NCBI GenBank assembly: GCA_033964015.1
Contig: CM066912.1
Coordinates: forward strand, 16,837,399-16,901,398
Source of the DNA: Scolanthus callimorphus
Taxonomy: Eukaryota > Cnidaria > Anthozoa > Actiniaria > Edwardsiidae
Reading direction: 5' to 3'
Length of the DNA stretch: 64,000 nucleotides
Shown here: piece after piece, positions 9,910-20,467 of the stretch
Numbering within the stretch: the stretch's first letter is position 1
Layout: the number at the start of each line of letters is the position of its first letter
Notes under the pieces: model-generated
Told to the model about the DNA's origin: nothing
Database searches by the model: none
The model's input: the letters and a program-made list of their open reading frames with translations, nothing else
Translations under genes and position numbers: made by a program

Positions 9910-10606
9910 TGGGTCACATAAGACCGTGGACCAGCTGGGACAGTGGGTCAGATGGGACAGTGGGACGGTGGACCAAATGGGACAGTGGGTCAGATGGGAC
10001 AGTGGGTCAGTTGGGACAGTGGGTCAGATGGGACAGTGGGTCAGTCGGGCCAGATGGGACAGTGGGCCAGATGGGACAGTGGGTCAGATGGGACAGTGGG
10101 TCAGATGGGACAGGGGGTCAGATGGGACAGTGGGTCCGATGGGACAGTTGGGAAAGTGGGTCAGATGGGACAGTGGGTCAGATGGGACAGTGGGTCAGTC
10201 GGGACAGATGGGACAGTGGGCCAGATGGGACAGATGGGACAGTGGGCCAGATGGGACAATGGGCCAGATGGGACAGTGGGTCAGATGGGACAGTGGGTCA
10301 GATGGGACAGTGAGTCAATTGGAACAGTGGGTCAGATGGGACAGTGGGTCAGATGGGACAGTGGGTCAGATGGGACAGTGGATCAGATGGGACAGTGGGT
10401 CAGTTGGGAAAGTGGGTCAGATGGGACAGTTGGGACAGTGGGTCAGATGGGACAGTGGGTCAGATGGGACAGTTGGGACAGTGGGTCAGATGGGACAGTG
10501 GGTCAGTTGGGACAGTGGGACAGTGGGTCAGATGGGACAGTGGGTCAGTTGGGACAGTGTGTCAGTTGGGACAGTGGGTCAGATGGGACAGTGGGACAGT
10601 GGGTCA
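9910..10606 (+). repeat. 17-bp G-rich minisatellite
   Basis: About forty head-to-tail copies of GGGTCAGATGGGACAGT and close variants (GGGTCAGTT, GGGCCAGAT) fill roughly 700 bp. The unit is itself two related half-units of 9 and 8 bp. Since 17 is not a multiple of three and no plus-strand stop occurs, all three plus frames stay open. Each encodes the same 17-residue cycle (GQWVRWDSGSDGTVGQM, permuted). The long open frames are therefore a by-product of the repeat. The plus strand is purine-rich with regular G runs. It lies just upstream of the terminal exon at 10686, so probably in that gene's last intron. Confidence 0.95.
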
Positions 10607-10685
10607 AATTATCGTTATGTACATTTTTTTCAATTGTCTTGTCATTTCGTTTTGCCGCGGTGTCCTGACTAAGTTTTCTATGTAG

Positions 10686-10941
10686 TGTTGATGTGTTGTC
10701 TTTTAACTGCATCCTACTGGAAGATAATGTTGCCACATCACTGTGTGACAAGGTTATCAATAGAGGCATGCAGTCTATTTTGAGCAATGCATATTTATCT
10801 CTTGTGGAAACAGGTATTATTACAGAGCGAATTCTCCAGGTCTTAGCTTGTCCCCTTTCTCAACAGACACACCAGTACGTGTATCTGAGTTCACTTTCAG
10901 GGGCAGCAGCACTACTGAGAACTATTTCTAGTTTGAGTTAA
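10686..10941 (+). CDS. Probable terminal coding exon of an unidentified host gene
   Basis: A pyrimidine-rich run ending in TTTTCTATGTAG (to 10685) resembles a 3' splice site. From 10686 a frame reads VDVLSFNCILLEDNVATSL and on to LLRTISSLS, with a stop at 10939-10941. AATAAA follows at 10949-10954. The composition is that of a soluble helical protein, perhaps an ARM/HEAT-type repeat end, but I cannot name the family. Acceptor, open frame, stop and polyadenylation signal in register argue for a genuine last exon of about 85 residues. An internal AACAG/GTATTA could be an alternative donor. Upstream exons were not recognised; the minisatellite would lie in the preceding intron. Confidence 0.5.
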
Positions 10942-10948
10942 ATTGGTA

Positions 10949-10954
10949 AATAAA
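10949..10954 (+). terminator. Polyadenylation signal AATAAA
   Basis: A canonical AATAAA begins eight bases after the stop codon of the exon ending at 10941. Such close spacing is acceptable for a short 3' UTR. Confidence 0.5.
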
Positions 10955-11334
10955 CGTCATATGATTCATTCAGCCGAGCACTCTCGACCTTTTGTGAATT
11001 TAACCAATCATTTGCGACCATTTGCTTCATTCTCGATCTTTTGTGAAGTTCAGCCAATCATTTGCTAGCGATTGCAAAATTACCCGGAGATGCTTTGTGG
11101 ACTTTTTGGCAATCAAGATTTTTTCTGGTATATCCCTTATATACTCTCTTTCCACGGGAGCTTCTATAATGCCTACCCTGCGGGGGCATTTAGTAGCTTA
11201 GCCAATCAGAATGCAGGATTTGTAATAGACCATTAGTTGGTTTATACAATAAGGTATATTCATCTTTTAGGTGGACTGGAGTTATTCAATGATAATCCTG
11301 TTTATGACTGCAAATATGTCTGTGAACTCAAAAT

Positions 11335-11475
11335 TGGCTGATTGCATTTTAAACCAAACCGGGTCTCCAGTCTCCAGCCACACCCCCTCCAGTGGAATTT
11401 CCAGAGTCCAACACAACACCCCTGGAAAATGTTCCGTAGATCCGGTGCGGTTTAAAAATGCAATCAGCCATTGTG
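11335..11475. mobile_element. Short inverted-repeat element
   Basis: GGCTGATTGCATTTTAAACC at the left is mirrored by GGTTTAAAAATGCAATCAGCC-like sequence at the right, about 140 bp apart. It looks like a small MITE or a solo hairpin. No gene is inside. Confidence 0.6.
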
Positions 11476-11602
11476 TACCTCATGAAACCAAAGTATAAAA
11501 TAAAAATACGGAGTTGAGTTGTGCTAAAAAAACAATAATAATAATAATGGATTAATAGTAGTTCTTCCACTCGGTGGCTCTTCGCCTACTATATCTACAT
11601 GT

Positions 11603-11690
11603 TAATAGCGGAACTCCTCTGGAGCCCCATAGGCTAATGTGTGAAAATAAAACAAAATTAATAAAGTAACCCATCGAGTTGTATTCGAGT
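11603..11690 (+). repeat. Truncated left end of the TTA-flanked CRE-array element family
   Basis: TAGCGGAACTCC, a short spacer, GGAGCCCCATAG, then further on AGTAACCCATCGAGTTG match the left ends of the elements at 26048, 29090 and 30428. Those read GCGGAGCTCC, hairpin, GCGGAGCACCATA, then CAGTAACCCATGGAGTT. The rest of the element is missing, so this is a relic far from the main cluster. Confidence 0.55.
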
Positions 11691-12899
11691 GGTTGTATTT
11701 TCCGTTGGACAGCCGCTGGTGTACCGTCGGCTTATTTCTGAGTGAGTACATGGTGTGTTGCCATGGGTTACGATATTCACTTTTGGCCGGCGGCCCTTGT
11801 GCAAGTGAAGATTTCGTCCGCCATCTGCAGTTTCTTGTAGCTTGTATCATTGTTATTGGCCACAAAACTTTGAAAGAACTTTCGGGGATGTTCGGAAAAG
11901 ATACATGAAGCCTTTGGGTTACCTGTCTTTGGTTGCTAGCAGAATGGACTGGGCATGAGGAGCTTTGGGCAAGTAAAAAATGCGCCCCCACCACTTGAGA
12001 AAGGTGTTAATCCCTGCCAAGTCACTGCCTGGTTTTTATTGACATTTGCTGGTAAACATCAATTAGCATCCGCAAAGGTCACAGCGGAAACTACGCACTT
12101 TGCGCGCTCGAACAAAGAAGCTCGAACACAAGCATAGGAAGAGCTCGTGACCCATTCTTGTCCACGGATAGCCAGCTTTCTTCGATTTACTAAGCAGTGA
12201 ACTGATCATGAGTCCTGTTGTGTCACAAGCAGTGGTAGCGCTACCCCGGGAGACCACTATAGAGAAGTATTAACGTTGTATACTAAACACATCAGCTTTG
12301 TTATCTTTATAATACCGCGCTGGTTTGCTGAGTACTCGGAAAATAACAGGCAGTAGTAGTCACGTTTACCTGGCAAACTCACTGCTATTCGGAGGGAAAG
12401 GTTTTTGTCTTTGCAATTTGTATAAAGGGCAGGAAGTTATGTTTTCTGTACTACTAATGCGGCTTTTGCAAACGCTGATTTATTGAGTGAAACATATACA
12501 CCGATCAATTTCGCGCCAAAATGCATCAGAGTTGATTTTACTTCGCAGTATAATAATACTCAAATGAATAAACCTTCATTGTTCTCGGGACTTTGGATAT
12601 GACTTTGTTTGAGAATTTGAAGAGAGCTAGAAAGGTTGTATTTCAAGGAATAGGCGGTGAATCTCATTGTCCACGTATAATCTTCCAGTGGAGCATATCA
12701 AAGCATGCTCTGAAATAGAATTGCTGCCCGGATCGTTATTGTGGTTTATGTAACTGCTTTCTCATATATTTTTAGATTTTCATAGCTTTCATACGGGTTT
12801 CGTAAACACTTTGTTCAAGAAAATGAACTGATCTCGCGCAGTGAAGCTGCGAGAGTATTGTAGAGTACTTATAGTAATCAACGATTCCTTTGACGGAAT
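11691..12899. other. Gene-less stretch
   Basis: Short open frames on both strands have no recognisable domain. No repeat, splice pair or RNA gene was seen. Confidence 0.4.
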
Positions 12900-13640
12900 A
12901 CCGACTTACTCTTTCAATATCCGTGCATCTGAGAAATACACCGTTTGGCGATATATCACCTGGACACTTGTATGCCTGTGATAAAATTTCAGTCATGCGT
13001 CAAATAATTTTCATCGAAGTTCACGTGAAAAAGCTGCAATTTGTCAATATTCTTGCATCTGAAAATGAACCCCGTTTGGCGATATCACCTGGACACGTGT
13101 ATGTCTGTGACTAAAATTCCAGTCACGCGTCAAATAATTTTCAACAAAGTCCTCGCGAAAAAACTTGTAAATATTCTTGCATCTGAGAAATATACCCGTT
13201 TGGCGATATCACCTGGACACTTGTATGTTTGTGATAAAATTCCAGTCACGCGTCAAATAATTTTCAACAAAGTTCTCGCGAAAAAGCTGTAATTTGTAAA
13301 TATTATTGCATCTGAGAAATATACCCGTTTGGCGATATCACCTGGACACTTGTATGTCAGTGATAAAATTCTAATCACGCGTCAAATAATTTTCAACAAA
13401 GTCCGCGCGAAAAAGCTGTAACTTGTAAATATTCTTGCATCTGAGAAATATACCCGTTTGGCGATATCACCTGGACACTTGTATGTCTGTGATAAAATTC
13501 CAGTCAAACAATTTCCAACAAAGCTCCACGCGAAAAGCTTTATACTTTAAATAATTTTCCATCTGAAAACGAACCCCGTTTGGCGATATCAGCGACACTT
13601 CTATTCTTCTATGTCTGTGAGAGAATTTCAGCATTTCATT
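12900..13640 (+). repeat. ~127-bp tandem satellite, six units
   Basis: The block GTTTGGCGATATCACCTGGAC recurs with its GGCGATAT at 12947, 13078, 13202, 13331, 13460 and 13582, spacings of 131, 124, 129, 129 and 122 bp. Each unit contains CTTGCATCTGA, GTCACGCGTCAAATAATTTTC-like sequence and CGCGAAAAA. The central units are most alike; the first and last are more diverged, as expected of an array homogenised in the middle. It is unrelated in sequence to the 128-bp arrays at 26-31 kb. Confidence 0.9.
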
Positions 13641-14305
13641 TTGTAATAAAGATGTGTAATTTGTTATGTCCCACATCTGAATCATAAACGTAGAGCCGTT
13701 TTACAGGAGATCCTCTCTTGAGTGTAGAATATTAGTTGCTTTAATAAATTGGTAACTTGTTTTGAATATTTGGTTGCGAGTGTTTCAAAAACGACGGTTT
13801 TGTTCAGGTTATTTTCAATATGTATGAAACAAAAAACAGTGTTGTATTTAGCCGGTGTTGACATTGTCGACGGATGAGCTTTTAACATGTCTCTTCAAAG
13901 AACCGCATAGGTGTGAAAGCCTTGCTTATATTACTAATCCAAGGGTGGATTGAATCCACCCTTACGTCATATTTTTAGAGGCTCAAAGCTCCTCATGTGA
14001 ACATCGTAAATGACTAAACCGTTTTATACTCTAATATTCTACACTAATTAAAATATTTCAAGCAGCAAAATATGACATCATCACGTTACTCAAATATGAC
14101 TACAGACTTGCGGATCGAGGCCCAAGGGGATGAGTCATCGACCAATCCGGAATTTGCCAAGGGGGAGGGGTTTCTGGGTTGCTCTAATCCCTCTAACAAT
14201 AGGCGGTACTCCTCCCTTTTGTGACGTCTGATCCGGCCCTGTCGGTCTGATTCGCCGCTTCCTTAAGACCTCAACAATAGGAGCTAATAGAACAATAGGA
14301 GTTAA
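13641..14305. other. Gene-less stretch
   Basis: Nothing recognised, apart from short inverted copies of GGTGGATT/AATCCACC at about 13943-13962. Confidence 0.4.
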
Positions 14306-15070
14306 GGTTACTGAGAACCTTCGCGCACCTCCTCGGAAAAAAATTCATACAACTCCTTAGTTTAACCAAAACATGTCAACCTGTACATCGTTGGAAAGGT
14401 TATAGAATGGACTAGCGGGCTATAGCAAAAAGAAGTAACTTTTTAATAAATAAAATTTTTTTAAAGCTTTTATAAAAAATTGAGTGTGACATTTTCAAGA
14501 GCTATCGCCGCCGAACTGCTTGACCTTGACTCCCAAGAAATAGATTGTTTTAATCCTTAAAGCTGTTACTCAAAAACCGTGTCTGCGTTTTTTAAAATTT
14601 TGTTTATTTCAAAAGTTATGAATTTTTAAAATTTTTAGAGCGTGGAAATTCTATAAAATTTGACCTTGGAAACTTAAAAGTTCCATAACTTTTGAACTAA
14701 GCAAAATTTTAAAAAACGCAGACACGGTTTTTGAGAAACACCTTTAAGGATTAAAACAATGTGTTGCTTAGGAGTCAAGGTCAAGTAGTTCGGCAGCGAT
14801 AGCTCTTGGAAGTGTCACACTCAATTTTTTTATAAAAGCTTTAAAAAAAATTTATTTATTAAAAAGTTACTTCTTTTTGCTATAGCCCGCTAGTCCATTC
14901 TATAACCTTTCCAACGATGTACAGGTTGACATGTTTTTTTTTATTAAACCTTCAAAAAAATTATAATTCTTAAAAAGTTACTTCTTTTTGCTTTTTGCTG
15001 TTTTGGTTAAACTAAGGAGTTGTATGAACTTTTTTCCGAGTAGGTGCGCGAAGGTTCTCAGTAACCTTAA
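14306..15070. mobile_element. Long foldback (near-palindromic) element
   Basis: The left arm starts GGTTACTGAGAACCTTCGCGC and runs to about 14640. The right arm runs from about 14660 to 15070 and ends GCGCGAAGGTTCTCAGTAACC. Long inner blocks also match, for example CTATAGCAAAAAGAAGTAAC, and the ACGCAGACACGG block in inverse order. The arms are highly alike, so the DNA or RNA could form a stem of about 330 bp. A short partial extra copy (TTAAAAAGTTACTTCTTTTTGC) sits near 14974. No gene is present. Confidence 0.85.
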
Positions 15071-15589
15071 TCCCTAGAACAAAAGAGGGGAAATGCCCTT
15101 GACAGCTTGCTATTGTTATGGTCAACCGGCCGTCTCCTTCCTGTTTTGTAGTGACGTCAGCGCTCGTTTCTCCGTTTCTCTTTCTATTCCCATACATTTA
15201 CACGGGGCTCAACTCTTGTATTCTATCTACTGCTATAATGAGCTCTCGTTGTCCTCATACTGCAACGGGGACGACGGCGTATCACTGAACTTCGTCTACC
15301 CGTTTGTTCATATTTTTTAAAATACAGCAACAGTTTGCAATTCACCATTGTATTTTAACTTTGATAGCAGCAAAACGACATCCAACTGCAATCATATCAA
15401 ACAAAATTATGACAAAATTGGTCGCCGCGCTCACGTTCTCGTCAGACCGTAAAACTTAGCAGTTTCACGTCCTAGTTCTGAAGAAAACGATTGAAATGCA
15501 TTTGATTCCATACATTTGCACGTGAGCGCATTGTGTTCTGTAATCAAGTTTATAACATAATTTAGATAGTACGCGCGCTCTGTTTGGCT
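15071..15589. other. Gene-less stretch with a foldback-end relic
   Basis: Around 15230-15265 the string AGCTCTCGTTGTCCTCATA matches the outer end of the foldback at 20468-21455. Nothing else was recognised. Confidence 0.4.
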
Positions 15590-16104
15590 TAGAGCCATGT
15601 TTGCATTTCCCTGTGAAAAACATGGTTGTGACGTCACACACTTGAGTGATTGGCGAGCCGGTAATTTCAAAGACTTTTACTACATGTTTTAGGCAAAATC
15701 ATTTATTGAGAAGCCATTATTACTTGGAAAGACATTTGACAAAGCGCATTGAATTCACATAAAGCGTGAGACTCGTAAAATAACATTGTTTTCGCTTCTT
15801 TACCTGAGCTGAGCTCGGCACACAGTTCGACAGTCACAAGTCAGTTCGGCAGTCTCGTTTTGTAAATCTTAACTATTTCTGCCTCTGTATCCTCGAGTAT
15901 TAAATGTTAGACAAGCCCAGAAGGTGCAAATAGGTGGATTCCTTTCTTCTTTGCCATGTTTGCCGTGTAAAAAAGCGTTCAAATTCGCTCTTCGATGCTA
16001 AAGCATCAACATTACACATGCCATAGTTCCGCTACCAAATATACAAGTTCTTGCTCGGGAGAGATTTTGTTTCGGCTTCATAGACGAAGAAACTCGGCCA
16101 ACAC

Positions 16105-16171
16105 ACACGTGTGTTCATTCCGCCATCTTGTCTAGTTGTTGTTTTGGTTTGTCAGTCACGAAAACATGACA
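16105..16171 (+). repeat. 5' LTR remnant (67 bp)
   Basis: It matches the last 67 bp of the 3' LTR at 20101-20167 with two differences (CTTGTC for CTTCTC, GAAAAC for GAAGAC). The upstream 46 bp of the LTR are absent. Confidence 0.85.
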
Positions 16172-16187
16172 AAATTGACTTTTTCTT

Positions 16188-16885
16188 TATGGCAAACGGC
16201 ATCAGCGATCCAAAACAAAAAAGGCTGTTCTGTTAACTTATCTTCCCACAAACACCTACCAGCTGGTGAAGGATTTGGTCGCTCCAACGTCACTCAAAGA
16301 GGATACGCTCACGTATGATTCTATCGTCGAACGCCTTCAGAAGCAGTTGAAACCGCCGAAATCTGCTCTGGTAGCGAGGTATGAATTTGACAATAGAGCG
16401 CGAAGCACTGGAGAAACGGTAAGCCAATATGTAGCAGTGTTAAAGCATCTTGCAACCGAGTGCAAATTTAACGAGACTATGCGTTTGGAAAGACTCAGAG
16501 ACCGTTTGGTTTCTGGAATCCGAGACAAGAAAATGATGTCGGAATTGCTTAAAATGAAGTTAGAAGATCTCACGTTTGATGTTGCAGTTGCAAAATGTAT
16601 TGCCATTGAACAGTCTTATAAAAATGTAGAAGCTCTCCAGGGTGGGAAGGAAGCCGTGAGGGGTGTAGATAAGTTAAGTAAAACAAAGCCCCAAGGCTAA
16701 GAAGGAATCCAAACCAAACCCTGAGAAAGAGAAACCCCGGCCATCTAAAGGGTCAGATGAGAAATGCTATCGTTGTCTAGGTACCCATAATCACAAGAGT
16801 GGTCCTTTCATGAAAGAAAAATGTCATTACTGCAAAAAGACGGGGCATATTAAGTGGGCATGTAAGAAAATGAAATCTGATACAC
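16188..16885 (+). pseudogene. gag: Gypsy Gag fragment with damaged zinc knuckles
   Basis: The frame reads KKAVLLTYLPTNTYQLVKDL and continues to about 16699, matching the Gag/retropepsin-associated core of Gypsy elements. After a frameshift near 16690 another frame carries CYRCLGTHNHKSG and CHYCKKTGHIKWACKK, two CCHC knuckles. The last cysteine of the first knuckle is missing. The N-terminal part of Gag is absent. Gag packages element RNA in cytoplasmic particles. Confidence 0.85.
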
Positions 16886-18240
16886 AGGGCTCCCAACCCC
16901 AAGTAGATTGTTTGGAAGATGACGGGGACAGTGATGATTATTTAGCCTCTCTTGAAGTGAATAATATCAAGGGCAAGGGAAATGTAATCTGGGTGAAACC
17001 TGAGATAGAGGGAGGGGTTCTCAAGATGGAACTAGACACAGGATCAGCAGTTTCGGTTATTCCATTTAAACAGTATTAGGAACGTTTCAGTGATCTAAAA
17101 CTGAAAACAAGCCAAGTTACCCAGAAAACCTACACGGGAGAGGAAGTCGTCCCTCGGGGAAGGGGGAAGGGTGAAATGCTTCAGAGGTGAAGTTAAGGAG
17201 TTAACCGCACAAGTAGTAGACACACCAGGTCCTGCATTGTTTGGGCGCGATTGGCTAACCCAAATGCCATTGGACTTAGGGGAGATCAATGCCCTAAAGC
17301 TCAGTCAGACACTTTTGGGGTCCGTAAATCCTAAAGTGAATCAGCTGTTAAAGAAGTATGAGTCAGTCTTCTCAGAGGGAATAGGAGCGCTTAAAGGTTT
17401 CAAGGCCGATTTCAAGGTTGAGAAAAACAGTCAACCACGCTTTTACAAAGCACGCCAGGTGCCGTATGCACTGCGACCCAAGGTCGAAGCAGAGTTGATT
17501 CGTCTGGAAAAGGACGGTATTCTTTTGAAAGTAGAATATAGTGAATGGGCTACCCCTATTGTACCAGTTGTTAAACGGAATGGTTCTGTGCGCGTATGTG
17601 GGGATTTTAAGGTGTCTGTTAACCCCGTACTTGCGGAACAGTATCCTCTACCACGGATTGAGGATATTTTTGCTAATTTAGCTGGGGGAAAGCACTTTAG
17701 CAAAATTGATTTGAAACAACATATCACCAGAAGGAAATGAAGGAAGAGTGTAAGAAATTCCTAACCATTAACACCACATTAGGTCTCTTCCAGTATAATA
17801 GGTTGGTATTTGGCGTAACCTCCAGTTCCGCTATCTGGCAGCGTGCGATTGACCAGGTACTACAGGACATACCCGGTACTCAGTGCATCCTAGACGACAT
17901 GATCCTAACAGGACGTACGAAGGAGGAGCATCTGGAAAACTTGGAGAAGGTTCTAAAGCGGCTACAAGAAGAGAGAGAGTTCAGTTTTGTGGCCACGAGA
18001 TAGATAGCGAAGGCCTACACAAAACACAAGAGAAGATTGTGGCAGTAGTTAATGCACCAAAGCCCAAGGATGTGTCGCAGGTCCGATCATTCCTAGGACT
18101 TATTAATTACTACCATCGTTTCTTGCCTTTAATGCCGCCACCGTTCTCCACCCACTCAACCAGTTGCTGGAGCAAGATAGCAAATGGGAGTGGACAGAAC
18201 AGTGTGAGCAAGCCTTTAACAAGGCTAAGCGCTTAATCAC
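16886..18240 (+). pseudogene. pol: Gypsy protease and reverse transcriptase fragments
   Basis: MELDTGSAVSVIP near 17030 is the aspartic protease active site (DTG). A stop at 17077-17079 and a frameshift follow. From 17171 the frame carries LFGRDWL, then RT with EYSEWATPIVPV, CGDFKVSVNP and FSKIDL (motif A region). A break near 17740 leads to FGVTSSSAIWQRA and CILDDMILTG (the YxDD equivalent is LDDM). A further shift near 17995 leads to GHEIDSEGLHKTQEK and SFLGLINYYHRFLP. RT normally copies element RNA to DNA; this copy is broken at several points. Confidence 0.88.
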
Positions 18241-19036
18241 GTCTGAACAAGTTCTGACACACTATGACCCCAACGTATTAGTTAAGCTTGCAAGCGACGC
18301 CTCACCGACAGGCATTGGTGCAGTGCTTTCGCATGTCATGCCAGATGGCTGTGAACGCTCTATAGCATTTGCATCCAGATCACTCATCAAAGCTGAGCGT
18401 AACTACTCACAAATTGATAAGGAAGCTCTATCAATCGTGTGGGCAGTGAAGAAATTTCATGTTTACTTGTTCAGCAGACGGTTTACTCTCATTACAGATC
18501 ACAAGCCTCTCACATCAATGTTTCATCCTGAGAAAGGGATACCAGCCATGACAGCAGCAAGACTGCAGCGATATGCCATGTTCCTATCTGGTTTCGAGTA
18601 CGACATCAAATATAAGAACACCAAGGAACATTGCAATGCAGATGGGCTTTCACGACTCCCTCTGCAGCATAGTGAGAAGGGTGAGTCTGAGGTCGATTCA
18701 GCAGAAGTGTTTCATGCGACACAGTTTGTTTTGTTACCAGTAACCAGCGAGTCGGTTGCTAGGGAAACAAGACGCGATCCCATACTATCGAAGGTTTATG
18801 AGGCCATAGTAAGGGGATGGTCAGTCAGAGTGGACGGAGATAAGCCATTCTATGAGCGTCGCAATGAGCTCACAGTACACCAAGGCTGTATCTTGTTGGG
18901 TATGAGAGTTGTTATTCCCAGTAAGCTGCAAGACAGAGTGCTAGAGTGGGCTACATCACCATGGCAACGCATACATATTGATTATGCGGGCCCATTTCAG
19001 GACTCTATGTTGCTAGTAGTAGTAGACGCTAAGTAG
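18164..19036 (+). pseudogene. pol: Gypsy RNase H joined to truncated integrase
   Basis: Residues include LTHYDPNVLVKLASDASPTG (RNase H), NYSQIDKEALSI, ITDHKPL and NADGLSRLP. After RVLEWAT the frame jumps directly to SPWQRIHIDYAGPF, the start of the integrase catalytic core. In related elements an HHCC zinc-binding domain lies between these points; about 90-100 codons are therefore deleted. A stop at 19034-19036 interrupts the core just after VVVDAK. Confidence 0.88.
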
Positions 19037-19053
19037 ACACTAAGTGGCCAGAG

Positions 19054-19938
19054 GTGATACCTATGAGGTCAACCAAAGCACCCAAGACGATTACTATTCT
19101 ACGAGACTTGTTTGCACGGTTTGGAGTACCTGAACAGATCGTAAGTGATAATGGATCTCAGTTTGTTTCTGACGAGTTTGATGCGTTTAACAAAGGCAAT
19201 GGTATTCGACATATCACTGGACCACCCTATCATCCATCAGCCAACAGACAGGCAGAAAGGTCAGTGCAAACTTTTAAACATGCCTTACGCGCAATGCATG
19301 AGAGTTCTAAGCCAGTGAAGGAGAAGTTAGCAAAGTTTCTCATAGCCTACAGGAACACTCCTCACTCAACTACAGGAGAAAGTCCTGCACAGTTAATGTT
19401 TTGTAGACCATTGCGCACCCGCCTAGATCGTCTAAAGCCTCATCTGAATAGGAAAATGGTGAACAAACAGCACCAACAGAGTATGCAGGCTGCATGAGTT
19501 AAGGGCAAGACAACACGTCAGCTTGAGGTAGGGGAACCAGTAATGGCACGTGACTATCGCAGTAGCAAGAAGTGTCGCCCAGGCTTGATTATTGAGAAAA
19601 CTGGTTTGCTTTCATACAAAGTACAAGTTGCACCAGGACTGATCTGGCGCCGACATATTGATCAGCTACAACCAACAGCTGTTAATCCAAACACAGTTCA
19701 GGAGACTGAACCAGAAGTCGATGGAATTGCGCCACCAGTGATTGCAAGTCCATTTCAACAGGATACTTCAGATCCTAGGGAGTTATCACCTACAGCTCCT
19801 GTGTCAGACCCACCTGAGGTAAACACTGGACCAGAGCCAGTAACTGAAGGTATGGGACCAGCGATTGTCAGCCCTCAAGGATGCGAGCGGCGATACCCCC
19901 AGAGAGTGCGAAAAGCACCACAGAGATTGGATCTCTGA
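19054..19938 (+). pseudogene. pol: Gypsy integrase core and C-terminal region
   Basis: The frame at 19054-19497 has TITILRDLFARFGVP, SDNGSQFVSDEF (second catalytic Asp) and PSANRQAERSVQTFK (catalytic Glu), then AYRNTPHSTTGESPA. After a stop at 19495-19497 the frame 19543-19938 resembles the integrase tail (YKVQVAPGLIWRRHIDQL) and a proline-rich end with RYPQRVRKAPQRLDL. It is broken and lacks the zinc-binding domain. Confidence 0.88.
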
Positions 19939-20041
19939 ACTCTGAAACTAGAGACTACAGAACCTAGACTAGAGACATTGCTTGTTTGTTTTCATTAGGT
20001 CAAGGCAATATTTGTACTCTTTGTACTAGGACTTCACATTT

Positions 20042-20167
20042 AGTGAAGAGGAGATGTTATGGTCTTCCTGTGGTATAAGATGCGCGCGCATGTAAAATAA
20101 ACACGTGTGTTCATTCCGCCATCTTCTCTAGTTGTTGTTTTGGTTTGTCAGTCACGAAGACATGACA
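20042..20167 (+). repeat. Polypurine tract and 3' LTR (113 bp)
   Basis: GTGAAGAGGAGA just precedes the LTR at 20055-20167, which begins TGTTATGGTC and ends CATGACA. It is short for an LTR but matches the 5' remnant. Confidence 0.8.
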
Positions 20168-20261
20168 ATGATGCAGCCTTTTAATCTGTATGGAGAATTT
20201 AGAGTCTCATCCGCTTCAAAAATTCCACGCGCATTTTATTTAGTGTAGATAATTATTTTCT

Positions 20262-20450
20262 AAAACAAATAAAACACAGTTCCCGTGACTGGACATGCTT
20301 ATGCAAACCTCGATGTGGTTGGGAGAATTCTCGAGCAGGTGCAAACAATCGCATGCGGCTCGTGTTTCCACTGATCTGCTTTCGAATTCTCCCTACCACA
20401 TTTCGGTTTGCATAAGCCTATGCAGTCACGGGAACTGTGTTTTATTTGTT
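20262..20450. mobile_element. Hairpin element
   Basis: AAATAAAACACAGTTCCCGTGACTG at the left is mirrored by CAGTCACGGGAACTGTGTTTTATTT at the right. Inner blocks GGTTGGGAGAATTC and GAATTCTCCCTACC also match in inverse order. The total is about 189 bp. Its left end overlaps the tail of dispersed repeat copy 1, and the AACACAGTTCCCGT end recurs near 54796. Confidence 0.75.
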
Positions 20451-20467
20451 AAGTATTGTACTCTGCC

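Larger units (their letters stand above)
16105..20167 (+). mobile_element. Decayed Ty3/Gypsy LTR retrotransposon
   Basis: Order on the plus strand: truncated 5' LTR (16105-16171), gag, protease, reverse transcriptase, RNase H, integrase, purine tract (20042-20054), 3' LTR (20055-20167, TG...CA). Order PR-RT-RH-IN is the Gypsy order. The 5' LTR keeps only its last 67 bp. The primer-binding site is missing and gag starts mid-domain, so a deletion removed the 5' end. No target duplication can be seen. Several frameshifts and stops make it inactive. Confidence 0.9.
15590..20290. repeat. Dispersed repeat, copy 1, split by a Gypsy element
   Basis: Positions 15590-16104 match 52960-53480 at high identity (for example GTGATTGGCGAGCCGGTAAT and CGGGAGAGATTTTGTTTC). 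Positions 20168-20290 match about 54685-54815 (GATGCAGCCTTTT, CCACGCGCATTTTATTT). In copy 1 the Gypsy relic at 16105-20167 occupies the middle. Roughly 200 bp present in copy 2 is missing here, so deletion accompanied or followed insertion. The nature of the parent repeat is unknown. Confidence 0.75.

Noticed and set aside
9909..10685. Long plus-strand open frames (134, 248, 241 and 113 codons) over the 17-bp repeat
   Set aside because: All come from a stop-free tandem repeat read in three frames; no unique sequence or start context supports a protein.
11602..11994. 130-codon minus-strand frame as a gene
   Set aside because: It covers a transposon-end relic and has no recognisable domain.
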